A stretch of DNA of 64,000 nt from positions 2,728,001 through 2,792,000 of the forward strand of contig NZ_FNQB01000001.1 in the NCBI RefSeq assembly GCF_900107455.1, written 5' to 3'. Below, piece after piece: positions 17,646 through 27,134 of the stretch. Position numbers and translations under genes: made by a program. The DNA is from Asanoa ishikariensis. Its GTDB lineage: Bacteria; Actinomycetota; Actinomycetes; Mycobacteriales; Micromonosporaceae. A model generated the notes under the pieces. The model was given only the letters and a program-made list of their open reading frames with translations. It searched no databases and was not told the origin of the DNA. Numbering within the stretch: position 1 is the first letter of the stretch; the number at the start of each line of letters is the position of its first letter.

Positions 17646-19141
17646 GCGAGGAGCTGAACCTCGCCCTGCTACTCGGGGCGGCGGTGCTGCTTGTCGCGGT
17701 CGCGGCCGTGCGCTTGTCCACCCGGCTCGGCCTGCCCAGCCTCCTGGTCTACCTGGCGCTCGGACTGCTCATCGGCGAGTCGGGCCTGGGCATCCAGTTC
17801 GAGAACGCGTCGCTGACCCGGACCCTCGGCTTCGCCGCCCTGATCGTGATCATCGCGGAAGGCGGGCTGACCGCCCGGTGGTCGACGCTGCGCCCGGTGC
17901 TCGGCGTCTCGCTGACCCTCGCGACCGTCGGTGTCGCGGTGAGCATCGCGGTGGTCGGCGTGGCCGTACACCTGCTGCTCGACCTGGACTGGCGGCTCTC
18001 GCTGCTGTACGGCGCGGTGGTCGCGTCGACGGACGCGGCCGCGGTGTTCGCCACCCTGCGCAAGATGCGGCTGCCGGCCCGGTTGGTGGCGACGGTCGAG
18101 GCCGAGTCCGGCATCAACGACGCGCCGGTCGTGCTGGTGGTCGTGCTGCTGGCCACGGTCGGCCCGTTCGCCCACCCGTGGTGGTGGGAAGTCCTGGTGA
18201 TCTTCTACGAGCTCGTGATCGGCGGCGCGATCGGCCTGGTGGTCGGTGCCGGCGGGGTCTGGGTGCTCCGGCGCGCGGCTCTCCCGTCCTCGGGCCTCTA
18301 CCCGATCGCGGTGGTCGGGCTGACCGCACTGGCGTACGCGGCCGGCGCCGTCGCGCACGCGTCGGGATTCCTGGCTGTGTATACGGCCGGCGTGATGCTC
18401 GGCAATGCGCGGCTGCCACACCGGCAGACCATCCTCGGCTTCGCCGACGGCCTGGCCTGGGTCGCCCAGATCGGCCTGTTCGTGCTGCTCGGCCTGCTCG
18501 CCTCGCCCAGCCGGCTCGACGACGTGTTGGTGCCCGCCCTGGTGGTCGGCGTGGCGCTGGTGTTCCTGGCCCGGCCGCTGTCGGTGCTGGTCTCGGCCAT
18601 CCCGTTCGGGGTGCCACTGCGGGCACAGGCCTTCCTGGCCTGGGCCGGCCTGCGTGGCGCGGTGCCGGTGGTGCTGGCGACCATCCCGCTCTCGGCCGGC
18701 ACGCCCGGAGCGGCGCGACTCTTCGACGTGGTGTTCGTCCTCGTCCTGATCTTCACCGTGCTCCAGGCGACGACCATCGGGCCGGTGGCCCGGGCGCTGC
18801 GGGTCACCGCCCCGGCGGAGGCGGCCGAGCTTCGGGTGGAGACGGCGCCGCTGGAGCGGATGGGCGCCGACCTGCTCCAGCTCGAGGTGCCGCCGGGTTC
18901 GATGCTGGCCGGTGTGCACCTCGACGAGCTGCGGTTGCCGGTCGGTGCGGCGGTGACCCTGGTGCTCCGCGACGGTCAGGGCTTCGTACCGGGTCCCGAC
19001 ACCCGGCTCGCCGTCGGCGACAGCTTGTTGATCGTGGCCACCGCCGCCGTGCGGGACGCCGCGGAACGCCGCCTCCGTGCCGTCAGCCGCCGGGGGCGTT
19101 TGGCCAGGTGGTTTGCCGAGTACGGGGAGGAAAGGGGCTAA
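17642..19141 (+). CDS. Potassium/proton antiporter, CPA1 type (NhaP2/CvrA-like)
   Basis: A 499-residue cation/proton antiporter with about 12 transmembrane helices in the first 390 residues and a soluble C-terminal TrkA-C (RCK-C-like) domain (about 405-485) beginning near RMGADLLQLEVPPGSMLAG. The helix containing VVASTDAAAVFATLR carries the acidic pair expected at the ion site, and ESGINDAPVV follows, as in NhaP-type exchangers. The regulatory domain suggests ligand control of potassium or sodium efflux; the ion cannot be decided from sequence. GTG at 17642 overlaps the DUF167 stop and sets the start. Confidence 0.88.
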   Translation: MSEELNLALLLGAAVLLVAVAAVRLSTRLGLPSLLVYLALGLLIGESGLGIQFENASLTRTLGFAALIVIIAEGGLTARWSTLRPVLGVSLTLATVGVAVSIAVVGVAVHLLLDLDWRLSLLYGAVVASTDAAAVFATLRKMRLPARLVATVEAESGINDAPVVLVVVLLATVGPFAHPWWWEVLVIFYELVIGGAIGLVVGAGGVWVLRRAALPSSGLYPIAVVGLTALAYAAGAVAHASGFLAVYTAGVMLGNARLPHRQTILGFADGLAWVAQIGLFVLLGLLASPSRLDDVLVPALVVGVALVFLARPLSVLVSAIPFGVPLRAQAFLAWAGLRGAVPVVLATIPLSAGTPGAARLFDVVFVLVLIFTVLQATTIGPVARALRVTAPAEAAELRVETAPLERMGADLLQLEVPPGSMLAGVHLDELRLPVGAAVTLVLRDGQGFVPGPDTRLAVGDSLLIVATAAVRDAAERRLRAVSRRGRLARWFAEYGEERG

Positions 19142-19214
19142 CCATCGGTTAAGGTTCCTTTTGTCCTGATTGCCGGCTAATCAGGGGCGGAACTGGTTGA
19201 AACGGTGCGGCATG

Positions 19215-19243
19215 TTGTCGGACGTCTTCACGTTCCGTATTCT
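19215..19243 (+). promoter_or_regulatory. Promoter candidate upstream of the DksA-like gene
   Basis: TTGTCG (19215-19220) and TATTCT (19238-19243) are separated by 17 bp, a good housekeeping-type arrangement. The GTGGGGGAACGTG ribosome-binding region and the ATG at 19305 lie about 55 bp further on. Confidence 0.45.
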
Positions 19244-19304
19244 TGCCAACCTCCGGAGTGCGCGGCGGCCCGCCGCGCGCCCGTTTTGCACGTGGGGGAA
19301 CGTG

Positions 19305-21074
19305 ATGGCCGACCGCGCGAGCATCGTCCGGAAAGCACCGGCCTCAGCCGGTGCGCCGGGCACGCGCGCCGCCGGGCCGCACCCCGACCGCCGGCCCCGG
19401 CGCACCGAAACGGGTCCCGCCACACCCGGCGCGAGTCCCGTACAGAAGACCGCAACCACGTCAAACCGGTCGACCGTCCCGTCGCGCGCGGCCAAGCGGG
19501 CCGGCGCTGAGGGCACGACCGCCCGGCGGGCCGCCGCGACCGCGCCTGCCCGATCCCGGCCCGCGCGCGAGTCGGCGTCCGCGCCGCTTGCTGCTGCTTC
19601 TACGGGAGCGACGGGTAAGGCTGTCGCCACGGCGCGGATCGAGCCGGCTTCCGGGTCTGCCGATCGGACCAGGTCCGGGCGCAAGACCGTGGTCGCCGCG
19701 CAGGCCGGGTCCGGGCGGAAGGCGGCCAAGGCCGGCGCGGCCAAGAAGGCGAGCCCGGCCAGGGCGACGCCCGCGAAGAAGGCCGCGGCGAAGGCCGGGC
19801 CGGCCCCGGAGGCCAACGGTCGGAAGGCGGCCACGAAGAAGGCAGCCGACACGGCTGCGTCGTCGGCCACCGAGGCCGCTGCTACGAAGGCCACGGCGAA
19901 GAAGACGACCGCTAGTAAGAAGGCGGCCAACGCCGGAGCCGCCGCGAAGAGCGCGACCAAGGCTGCGCCCACGAAGGCTGCCGCGAAGAGCGCGTCCGCG
20001 AAGGCTGCTGCGAAGAGCGCGGCAGCGAAGCGGGCGCCGGCCGACCAGGCCGCGACCGCGGAGTCGGCGACAGCGAAGAAGGCCGCGCCGACCCAACGCG
20101 CGGCCGCGAAGAAGACCGCGACCAGTGAGGCTGCGGAGAAGAAGGCCGCACCGGCCCAGCGGCCGGCGGCGAAGAAGGCTGCGCCGGCGAAGGCCGCCAA
20201 GAAGGCCGCGCCGGCGAAGAAGGCGGCCGCCAAGGCGCCTGCGCGGAAGGCCGGCTCGTCGGCCGCCGCGAACACCCCGCCCGCGGGCGGGGCCGGAAAG
20301 GCCGCGCCGGCCAAGAAGGCGGCCCGGGCCGGTGGTCCCGTGGCCGGGACGGCCGCTACGCGCGCCGACTCGGCTGCCACCGGCACGCGGAAGAGCACCA
20401 GGCGCGCTGGGTCCGATTCCGGACCGGCGGCGTCGGCGTCGGGTCGCGGTGCTGGTGCGGGGCCAGCCGCGCGCTCGAAGGCAGGGTCACGGACCCGCGC
20501 CACCAGGTCGGAGGTGGGCGCCAAGCGCGCGCCAACCGGAGCCGGCACCTCGATTCAGGCCGGGTCTGCCGACCCGGTCTCGTCGCGGAGGAAGCGTTCC
20601 TCCTCCGCGACGACAGCACAAACCGCCGCGGGGGCCGCGGCTGAGGGAGAAGCCATGGTGAAGCCAGCCGACACGAAAACCGCCGCCAGCCGCAAAGCGC
20701 CCAAGGGCACGCGGACCGCCGCGGAGACGGAGAAGATCCGTGTGGCGCTCTCGGCCCGGCGGGAGGAGCTGACCATCGAGCACAGCCAGACGCTGACCGA
20801 GATCACCGTCCTGCAGCGCGACCGGTTCACCGACTCGGCGGGCGACGACCAGGCCGACACCGGCACCAAGACCTTCGAGCGTGAGCAGGAGATCACGATC
20901 GTCAACAGCATCCTCGACCGGATCAGCCAGGTGGAGCGCGCGCTGGAGCGCCTCGACGAGGGCGGGTACGGCTGGTGCGAGCGCTGTGGCAACCCGATCC
21001 CCGTCGAGCGGCTGGCCGCGTTCCCCTCCGCGACCCTCTGCGTCACCTGCAAGCAGTTGGAGGAGCGCCGGTAG
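19305..21074 (+). CDS. DksA/TraR-family zinc-finger protein with long histone-H1-like Lys/Ala tail
   Basis: The C-terminal 125 residues form a DksA/TraR unit: a helical coiled coil starting at about 475 and a C4 zinc finger with CERCGNP (near 558) and CVTCKQ (near 580). DksA proteins act through the RNA polymerase secondary channel. The preceding 450 residues are low-complexity, rich in Ala, Lys, Pro and Thr, with repeated AKKA, AAKKA and PAKKA blocks resembling bacterial histone-H1-like tails that bind DNA. I chose ATG 19305 because GGGGGAA lies just upstream; in-frame sequence back to 19170 looks non-coding. An internal ATG at 20655 also has a good site (GAGGGAGA) and would give a short DksA without the tail, so two products are possible. 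Confidence 0.82.
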   Translation: MADRASIVRKAPASAGAPGTRAAGPHPDRRPRRTETGPATPGASPVQKTATTSNRSTVPSRAAKRAGAEGTTARRAAATAPARSRPARESASAPLAAASTGATGKAVATARIEPASGSADRTRSGRKTVVAAQAGSGRKAAKAGAAKKASPARATPAKKAAAKAGPAPEANGRKAATKKAADTAASSATEAAATKATAKKTTASKKAANAGAAAKSATKAAPTKAAAKSASAKAAAKSAAAKRAPADQAATAESATAKKAAPTQRAAAKKTATSEAAEKKAAPAQRPAAKKAAPAKAAKKAAPAKKAAAKAPARKAGSSAAANTPPAGGAGKAAPAKKAARAGGPVAGTAATRADSAATGTRKSTRRAGSDSGPAASASGRGAGAGPAARSKAGSRTRATRSEVGAKRAPTGAGTSIQAGSADPVSSRRKRSSSATTAQTAAGAAAEGEAMVKPADTKTAASRKAPKGTRTAAETEKIRVALSARREELTIEHSQTLTEITVLQRDRFTDSAGDDQADTGTKTFEREQEITIVNSILDRISQVERALERLDEGGYGWCERCGNPIPVERLAAFPSATLCVTCKQLEERR

Positions 21075-21233
21075 GGCCGGCGTCCGCTCCTTCGCGTAGA
21101 GTTGCCCGGCCGGGCCGTGTCACCCGCGGCTCGACCGGGCAACGCCGCTTTCGCGACAAACCCGGCGGACCACGCCCGGCGATCCCCGCCGACGAGGAAG
21201 CAGGCCGAGCTGAACGCCGCCGAAGAGGGACAG

Positions 21234-21833
21234 ATGACCGCGACCACGCCCGCGGACGAGACCCCGGCGCCGCCCAAGCGCGCCCGGGCCGTAGCCGTCT
21301 GGACGCTGGTGGGCGTTGCCGCCTTCATCATCCTGATCGACCAGCTCACCAAGCACTTCGCCCTCGAAGAGCTCAGCGGTCGCGGCCCGGTGCGGATCCT
21401 CGGCGGCGCGGTCTACCTGAGCCTGATCCGCAACAGCGGTGCCGCGTTCAGCATGGGCAGCGGGCACACCTGGGTCTTCCCCTTGGTCACGATCGCGGTG
21501 CTGAGCTGGATCGCCTGGATGACCCTCAAGCTCCGCTCGCTGCCGTGGGCGATAGCCCTCGGCCTGGTGGCCGGCGGCGCGCTGGGCAACTTCACCGACC
21601 GGCTGTTCCGGGCGCCCGGCCCGTTCCTCGGCCACGTGGTCGACATGATCAGCCTCTTCGCACCGTACGGCGAGAAGTTCGCGGTCTTCAACATCGCCGA
21701 CAGCTCGCTGACCTGTGGCGTCGTGCTGGCGATCATCCTCGAGTTCAGCGGGCGGCAACGGGACGGCTCGCGGATACCGCTCCGCAAACAGAAGGCCAAG
21801 GCCGAGAACGACGCGGGGTCGGGCGACAAGTGA
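21234..21833 (+). CDS. lspA: Lipoprotein signal peptidase LspA (signal peptidase II)
   Basis: Membrane aspartic protease that removes signal peptides from diacylglyceryl prolipoproteins, the step after Lgt (also encoded in this window). The 199-residue protein has four transmembrane helices. The catalytic aspartates are in GNFTDRLF (near residue 122) and FNIADSSLT (near 156), and the further signature RNSGAAFSM lies near 65. I start at ATG 21234, which has GAAGAGGGA upstream; the longer frame from 21102 adds 44 residues of non-conserved sequence. The stop overlaps the next gene's GTG. Confidence 0.94.
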   Translation: MTATTPADETPAPPKRARAVAVWTLVGVAAFIILIDQLTKHFALEELSGRGPVRILGGAVYLSLIRNSGAAFSMGSGHTWVFPLVTIAVLSWIAWMTLKLRSLPWAIALGLVAGGALGNFTDRLFRAPGPFLGHVVDMISLFAPYGEKFAVFNIADSSLTCGVVLAIILEFSGRQRDGSRIPLRKQKAKAENDAGSGDK

Positions 21834-22753
21834 CCTCCCGCGCTCTGCCCGTGCCGGACGGACTCGACGGCATGCGGCTCGACCAGGCGATCTCCCGGCT
21901 CTTCGGGCTGTCCCGCACCGCCGCCGCCGCGATCGTCGAGGCCGGTGACGCTGTCGTCGACGGCTCGCCGCGTCCGAAGTCCGACAAGGTCGCCGCGGGC
22001 GCCTGGCTCGAGGTGCGGCTGCCGGAGCCCCAGGCCGCGCTGACCGAGGTCGTGCCGCAGGCGGTGCCTGGTCTGCGCGTGGTCTACGCCGACGACGACA
22101 TCGTGGTGGTCGACAAGCCGGTCGGCGTCGCCGCACACCCGAGCCCGGGCTGGACCGGCCCCACCGTGGTCGGCGGCCTGGCCGCGATCGGCCACCGGAT
22201 CTCCACCAGCGGCGCCGCCGAGCGGCAGGGCGTCGTGCACCGGCTCGACGTCGGCACCAGCGGGCTGATGGTGGTGGCCAAGAGCGAGCGCGCCTACACC
22301 GGGCTCAAGCGGGCGTTCAAGGTGCGCGAGGTCGAGAAGCGCTACAGCGCCGTCGTCCAGGGCCACCTCGATCCGTTGCGCGGGACCATCGACGCGCCGA
22401 TCGACCGGCACCCGCACCACGACTACCGGTGGGCGGTCGTCTCCGGCGGCAAGCCGAGCATCACCCACTACGACACGCTGGAAGCGTTCCCGGCCGCCAG
22501 CCTGATCGACGTGCGCCTGGAGACCGGGCGTACGCACCAGATCCGGGTGCACTTCTCGGCGTTGCGGCATCCCTGCGTCGGCGACCTGACCTACGGCGCC
22601 GATCCCACGCTCTCCGGGCGGCTGGAGCTGACCAGACAGTGGCTGCACGCACGCGCCCTCTCCTTCGTCCACCCGGGCACGGGCGACGAGGTGTTCTTCG
22701 AGAGCAGCTACCCTGACGACCTGCAGCGCGCGCTGGAAATCCTGCGCGACTGA
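21830..22753 (+). CDS. RluA/RluD-family RNA pseudouridine synthase
   Basis: Converts uridine to pseudouridine, probably in 23S rRNA. It has an N-terminal S4 RNA-binding domain (about 1-75, [20 protein letters not shown]) and a catalytic domain with [16 protein letters not shown] (near residue 136), whose Asp is the nucleophile, plus [10 protein letters not shown] (near 230). Length is 307 residues. RluD-like genes directly follow lspA in many actinobacteria. GTG 21830 overlaps the lspA stop. The exact target uridines are not predictable from sequence. Confidence 0.92.
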   Translation: MTSRALPVPDGLDGMRLDQAISRLFGLSRTAAAAIVEAGDAVVDGSPRPKSDKVAAGAWLEVRLPEPQAALTEVVPQAVPGLRVVYADDDIVVVDKPVGVAAHPSPGWTGPTVVGGLAAIGHRISTSGAAERQGVVHRLDVGTSGLMVVAKSERAYTGLKRAFKVREVEKRYSAVVQGHLDPLRGTIDAPIDRHPHHDYRWAVVSGGKPSITHYDTLEAFPAASLIDVRLETGRTHQIRVHFSALRHPCVGDLTYGADPTLSGRLELTRQWLHARALSFVHPGTGDEVFFESSYPDDLQRALEILRD

Positions 22754-22777
22754 GAGCCGAGCCTGGGGGAGGGGATC

Positions 22778-23713
22778 GTGCGCGTCGACGACCTGCTCCG
22801 CCGGATCGACGACGCGATCGTCCCGCCGCTCGGTCGGCTGCTGGACCGGCTCCGCCGGCCCACCGGCCACACCGGCCTGCTGACGGTCGTCTCGCTGGTC
22901 TCGGTCACCGTGGTGCTGGCGACCGCCGTCTGGGTGGCAGAGCGCCCGCGTGAGGACGCGCCGAGCGGCGAGGTGGTCCGGGTCGGGGTCCCCGACGGTG
23001 TCTCGGTGCCGAGCTACCTGGCCGAGTCCCGGCGCGAGCTCGACGAGCTCTCGGCCCGCGCCTCCGGCAAGGGCGACCCGTACGCGCTGGTGATGTTCTC
23101 CGCCTACCTCGCGCCCGACCGGTTGCCCACCGTGCTCGACGGCGCACCGGTGTCCGAAGTGTTCACCAGGGTGCCGCTGCCCGGCATGCAGACCCAGATC
23201 GCGCGGATGCCCGTACACCGGGTGCCCGATGACGTGGTCGCCGGAATGCTGCTGTTCGCGGAGCGCAAGGAGCGGGAGGCGCACGACTACCAGGACCGCG
23301 CCGTCGAGGTCACGGGCACGCCCGACGAAGGTCGACTGCGTCCCGTGTACGAGACAGCGGCCCGGGTGGCGATCGCCGAGGCGACGGCATACCGCACACA
23401 TTGCTCGTGTGTGTACGCCGCCGTACTGCGCGCGGCGCCGCCCGACCTGAAGCGGCTCGCCGCGCGACCCGGCGTGCGGGCTGTCGATCCTGCGCCCGAG
23501 GTGCGTACCCTGGACCGGGCGGTGTTCCTGCCGCCCCTGCCGGAACCGAATCCGGCGCCGCGCCCGACACCTGTCGAGCCGACCGCCGCACCACCGGAAC
23601 CAACCGCGCTACCAGCGCCGACGCCGTCGGCCGAACCATCCGGCCCCACACCGGAGCCGCCGACCACCGCGCCGACCGAGGCGGTGAGCAGCGGTTCACC
23701 GGAGCCGGGGTAA
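22778..23713 (+). CDS. Uncharacterised membrane-anchored protein with proline-rich tail
   Basis: No family recognised. The 311-residue protein has a short cytoplasmic N-terminus, one transmembrane helix (about 34-53), a predicted extracytoplasmic domain (about 60-250) and a Pro/Thr/Glu-rich tail (about 255-311) like a wall-spanning linker. Two cysteines lie close together in THCSCVYAA (near 209). The GTG start is preceded by a strong GGGGGAGGGG site. It follows the pseudouridine synthase by 24 bp and probably shares its transcript. Confidence 0.7.
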   Translation: MRVDDLLRRIDDAIVPPLGRLLDRLRRPTGHTGLLTVVSLVSVTVVLATAVWVAERPREDAPSGEVVRVGVPDGVSVPSYLAESRRELDELSARASGKGDPYALVMFSAYLAPDRLPTVLDGAPVSEVFTRVPLPGMQTQIARMPVHRVPDDVVAGMLLFAERKEREAHDYQDRAVEVTGTPDEGRLRPVYETAARVAIAEATAYRTHCSCVYAAVLRAAPPDLKRLAARPGVRAVDPAPEVRTLDRAVFLPPLPEPNPAPRPTPVEPTAAPPEPTALPAPTPSAEPSGPTPEPPTTAPTEAVSSGSPEPG

Positions 23714-23870
23714 TCGTGGAGTGGCCCACATCCGGTGACCGGCCCGGCACGTTGGAACAGTCTGACGGTGCGCCATGTGCACAGTGGGGATATGCGTGCT
23801 GGTGTGGGCCGCATAGGGTTGCTTCGTAGCCGGATCTGTCGAGCGGGCGTACGCGTCGGGAGGGCGAGGC

Positions 23871-25376
23871 GTGGAGGGCACCGAAACCGGGTGGGGTCGA
23901 CCGGCTGAGCCGGCCCCACGGTGGCGGGCACTCCTCGACCGTGCGCTGCTCGGGGGGCGCACCGGGGAGAACCATGAGGTCCGGGAGGCCAGGGTGGCCG
24001 CGCCGCGGGCTCCGGTGGAGCGCCAGGAACCACCGGTCGCGCCGGTCAACGGGTTCCAGGGCCGCGCCGTCGCGCCGGTCTCCTACCCGCCCGAGCGGCG
24101 CTATCCGCCGGAGCGGGAGAGCTACCCGCCGGAGCGGGAGAGCTACCCGCCGGCCCAGCCGGGCTACCTGCCGACCCAACAGGGCTACCCGCCGGCGCGG
24201 GAGAGCTACGTGCCGCCGCAGGAGACCTACCAGCCGGTGCAGGAGAGCTATCCGCCCGCGCCGGAGGCCCATCCGCCGGCGCAGGACAGCTACGAGCCGA
24301 CGGCCTACCAGTCCGGCGGCTACTACGGCGGGAGCGGGGCGGGCACCGACTACGCCTACGGCGCCGGTGCCTCCGGATACGCACAGGACCGCTACACCGG
24401 CGACCAGTTCGACGGCGGCGACTACACCGAGAAATACACGGGCGGCGGATACGAGGGGTACGCCCGCACCGAGCCGCGCCTGGTCGAGCCGCCGCCACCG
24501 CCGCCGCCACCGGTCAGCCAGCCCGACCCGGGTGGGCTCGAGTGGCGTGCCCCCGCGCCGACCGAGACCGAGGTCGACCGGGCCGTCGGGGTGCTGCGCC
24601 GGGAGTTCGGCAGCTCGCGGGTGCTGGCGTTCGCCAACCCGAAGGGCGGCGTGCACAAGACCACCGCGACCGTGCTGGCCGCCGCGACCGTCGGCAGCGT
24701 CCGTGGGCAGGGCGTGCTGGCCTGGGACGACAACGAGCTTCGCGGCACGCTCGGGCTGCGGGCCGGCAGCGCCCGGCACGCCCGCACGATCCGGCACCTC
24801 ATCACGAACCTGGCCGAGGTCGAGGCCCAGCACGGCTACGGGCTGACCGAGGCGCTCGACGAGTTCCTGCGGCACGCGTCCGACGGGACCTACGACGTGC
24901 TGGCCGGCGAGGAGAGCCCGCGGTTCGCGCAGCGGCTCGACCAATACACGGTGCGTCGCGTGCTGGAGCTGCTCCGGCGCACCCACGACGTGATCTGTGT
25001 CGACACCGGCAACAACGTCGAGAGCGCCAACTGGCAGACGGTCCTGCAGGCGGCCGACCAGTTGGTCATCACCACGGTGCCCCGGGAAGACGCCGCGTTC
25101 ACCGCCGACTGGATGCTCGACCTGCTCTACGACGTCGGCATGGGCGATCTCGCGACCAACGCGGTGACCCTGCTGTCCTGCCCGACGCCGGGCAAGTCGC
25201 CGATGCTGGACGACCTGGCCGCGCACTTCGCCACGCGTACGCGTGCGGTCGCGGTCGTGCCCTACGACCCGGCGCTGGAGACGGGCTCGTCGATCGAATA
25301 CCAGCAGCTCCAACCCGCGACCCGCGACGCCTGGCTCAAGGCCGCCAGCGTGATGCTGGAGCCCTTCGCCCGCTGA
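23871..25376 (+). CDS. ParA/MinD-like P-loop ATPase with Tyr-Pro-Pro repeat N-terminus
   Basis: A 501-residue protein. Residues about 70-145 form Tyr-Pro-Pro heptad repeats (ESYPPER type), followed by a Gly/Tyr-rich stretch, a run of eight prolines (near 210), and a C-terminal ParA/MinD/EspI-like domain (from about 240). The P-loop is deviant, NPKGGVHKTT (near 256), with His where glycine is usual; as I recall, related actinobacterial proteins share this, so it may be a subfamily trait. WDDNELRGTLGLRAG and ICVDTGNNVES correspond to the switch and Walker B regions. Such ATPases partner with secretion, polar or partitioning machinery. A Clp-N-like gene follows. The GTG start lies after a GGGAGGGCGAGG site. 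Confidence 0.8.
   Translation: MEGTETGWGRPAEPAPRWRALLDRALLGGRTGENHEVREARVAAPRAPVERQEPPVAPVNGFQGRAVAPVSYPPERRYPPERESYPPERESYPPAQPGYLPTQQGYPPARESYVPPQETYQPVQESYPPAPEAHPPAQDSYEPTAYQSGGYYGGSGAGTDYAYGAGASGYAQDRYTGDQFDGGDYTEKYTGGGYEGYARTEPRLVEPPPPPPPPVSQPDPGGLEWRAPAPTETEVDRAVGVLRREFGSSRVLAFANPKGGVHKTTATVLAAATVGSVRGQGVLAWDDNELRGTLGLRAGSARHARTIRHLITNLAEVEAQHGYGLTEALDEFLRHASDGTYDVLAGEESPRFAQRLDQYTVRRVLELLRRTHDVICVDTGNNVESANWQTVLQAADQLVITTVPREDAAFTADWMLDLLYDVGMGDLATNAVTLLSCPTPGKSPMLDDLAAHFATRTRAVAVVPYDPALETGSSIEYQQLQPATRDAWLKAASVMLEPFAR
24081..24299 (+). repeat. About ten 21-bp units encoding Tyr-Pro-Pro heptads
   Basis: The coding sequence has a 21-bp period around TACCCGCCGGAGCGGGAGAG. It encodes degenerate heptads of the form (S/G)YPPxxE. 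The units at 24108-24155 are nearly identical and later ones diverge, as expected for in-place expansion. The product is probably disordered and could bind SH3/WW-like or coiled partners. Confidence 0.75.
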
Positions 25377-25400
25377 GCCGGTCGGGTGGTGATCACCCAC

Positions 25401-25406
25401 TACCGT
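25401..25406 (+). promoter_or_regulatory. -10-like TACCGT before the Clp-N-like gene
   Basis: TACCGT lies 6 bp before ATG 25413 with no ribosome binding site between, suggesting a leaderless transcript. This favours ATG 25413 over the upstream GTG at 25386. Confidence 0.45.
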
Positions 25407-25412
25407 GTACGC

Positions 25413-26852
25413 ATGTCCGGCGGTCGATGGGCGGGTCTCGGCGAGCCGATCATGTTCGCGTTGCGACGCGCGTACGGGTCGGCGTTTCGCGGGCGTGCCC
25501 CGCTGATCGGGACGATCGACGTGCTGGCCCACGCCACCGCGCGGGCGAAGCGCCTGCCGCTGCTCCTGGACCCGTCGGTGCTGGCCGAGCTGCGGGGGAT
25601 CGCCGAGAGCCCGGCTCATCCTTCCGGCCGCTACGGCCCCGGCGAGACCATCGCGGCGACCCCGCCGGACCCCGAGGTCGAGGCGTTGCTGCGCGAGGTG
25701 GAGTGGCGGGTCCGGCGGGTGGCGCGCCGGCCGGTGCCGGAGCGGAAGGACGACCCGGACTGGTGGGAGCATCGGCCACGGTGGACGCCGGCCGCACGGG
25801 CGCAGCTGGCCGGCACCCTGGCCGAGGCACGCGAGCACGGTGTCGGCTTCGCCGGCCTCGGCCATCTCCTGCTCGCCACGTTGCGACTGCGGGACCTGCC
25901 GGCCACCCGCTACCTGGCGGCCAACGACGTGCGGCGCGCGGAAATGATCGCGTCGGTGGCCCGCGACCGCACCCTCGGCGAGTCGTCGGCGCCGTATCCG
26001 GAGCCCAGCCCCTTCCCCGCGGAGGGTCGGGGGCTCGGTGCCCGGATCGGCCGCGCCATGTCGCGGCTGACCCGGCTCGACGGCTTCCTGCTGGCATCGA
26101 CCGAGGACATCAAGGCCCAGGCGGTGCGTCTCGACCACGACGTCGCCGGCGCCGGCCACGCGCTGCTGGCCCTGCTGCGGGTCGACGCGTCCTTCACGGC
26201 GACGGGCGCAGGCTTCGCGCCCCCACGCCGAGCCCGCAACCACGCGGCCGCCCTGCTCCGCGAAGCCGGCCTTGACCCCCACCGCCTGGATACGGCGCTA
26301 GCACCGCCCCCGAACCACGAGGCCGGTGCGCCGCTCGGCTCCGCGCGGGACCGGCCGGTGGCCGGGTTGCCATCGGGCCTGGGCTCTGAGGCTGGCTTGC
26401 CGTTCGGCTCCGCGCGGGACCGGCCGGTGGCCGCGTTGCGATCGGGCCTGGGCTCTGAGGCTGGCTTGCCGTTCGGCTCCGCCGCGGACCGGCTGGCGGC
26501 CGGGTTGCCATCGGGCCTGAGCCCCGACGCCGTCGTGCCGCTGGGCCCCGCGCCGGACCGGCTGGTGGACGTGCTCCCACCTGACCCGAGCCCCGAGGCC
26601 GTCGCCGAACAGGTCGAGGAGCTCCGTCGGGGTGACCCCTTCCTCGCCGACGAGCTGCTCCGGGCCGGCAAGCGGACCGCCGAGATCTCCCTGCACCACC
26701 ACCACGCCATGTCCGGCACGACCCACTACCTGTTGGCCCTCCTGGAGGCACCCACCGCCGGTCCGCTCCTGGACGCGTGCGGAGTCGACGGCGACGACCT
26801 GCGCGCCCGAGCCACCGCCCTGCTCAGCGCGATCCCGTCGGCCTGGTCATGA
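25413..26852 (+). CDS. Stand-alone Clp N-terminal-like repeat protein
   Basis: A 479-residue soluble protein with several degenerate Clp-N-type half-repeats: GTIDVLAHATARAK near residue 32, GLGHLLLATLRLRD near 150, AGHALLALLRVDAS near 248 and GTTHYLLALLEAP near 440. These resemble the substrate- or adaptor-binding N-domain of ClpC/ClpA. No AAA+ ATPase module is present, so it cannot unfold proteins alone; it could act as an adaptor or decoy for a Clp machine. Between the last two half-repeats lies a 23-residue unit repeated four times (about residues 303-394). The start is ATG 25413, on the evidence of the TACCGT hexamer. It follows the ParA-like gene on the same strand. Confidence 0.68.
   Translation: MSGGRWAGLGEPIMFALRRAYGSAFRGRAPLIGTIDVLAHATARAKRLPLLLDPSVLAELRGIAESPAHPSGRYGPGETIAATPPDPEVEALLREVEWRVRRVARRPVPERKDDPDWWEHRPRWTPAARAQLAGTLAEAREHGVGFAGLGHLLLATLRLRDLPATRYLAANDVRRAEMIASVARDRTLGESSAPYPEPSPFPAEGRGLGARIGRAMSRLTRLDGFLLASTEDIKAQAVRLDHDVAGAGHALLALLRVDASFTATGAGFAPPRRARNHAAALLREAGLDPHRLDTALAPPPNHEAGAPLGSARDRPVAGLPSGLGSEAGLPFGSARDRPVAALRSGLGSEAGLPFGSAADRLAAGLPSGLSPDAVVPLGPAPDRLVDVLPPDPSPEAVAEQVEELRRGDPFLADELLRAGKRTAEISLHHHHAMSGTTHYLLALLEAPTAGPLLDACGVDGDDLRARATALLSAIPSAWS
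26319..26594 (+). repeat. Four tandem 69-bp coding repeats
   Basis: Four in-frame units of 69 bp, starting at 26319, 26388, 26457 and 26526, encode 23-residue repeats such as GSARDRPVAGLPSGLGSEAG. Units 1-3 differ at few positions and unit 4 is diverged, which implies recent expansion from an older copy. The repeat length preserves the frame. Confidence 0.85.
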
Positions 26853-27134
26853 TCGACTCTGTCCTAGGATGCCCTAGCGGGTGTGTGCCGCGGACCTGGC
26901 CAGCGCAGCGAAGCGGAGCGATCCCCGGCGGGAGCGACGGTCGCGCCCACCGCGGACCCGGGAGAACCAGCTTTTGATCGTCGCCGCCGAACCCCGGCCC
27001 CGGCCACCGATCTCGATCCCGTGGCACGTCGGGGGACGTGGCGCGCGGGGCGGGAGTGGCGCGCCTCGGCGAGTCTTGATCGTTTGTGGCGGGGTGCGGT
27101 AGGCGATGGGCGATTCGCCTGAGAGGATCGGTCG
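26853..27134. other. 282-bp intergenic region with short inverted repeats
   Basis: No gene is seen. It contains CTAGG-ATGC-CCTAG shortly after the Clp-N-like stop, an AGCGCAGCGAAGCGGAGCG motif related to the GAGCGAAGCGAG repeats further downstream, two TTGATCGT copies, and a perfect hairpin AGGCGA (27101-27106) / TCGCCT (27115-27120) 14 bp before the next start. Any of these may be regulatory, but none is assigned. Confidence 0.4.

Noticed and set aside
19170-19304. Upstream in-frame start of the DksA-like gene
   Set aside because: The segment contains the likely promoter (TTGTCG-N17-TATTCT), and a good ribosome binding site precedes ATG 19305.
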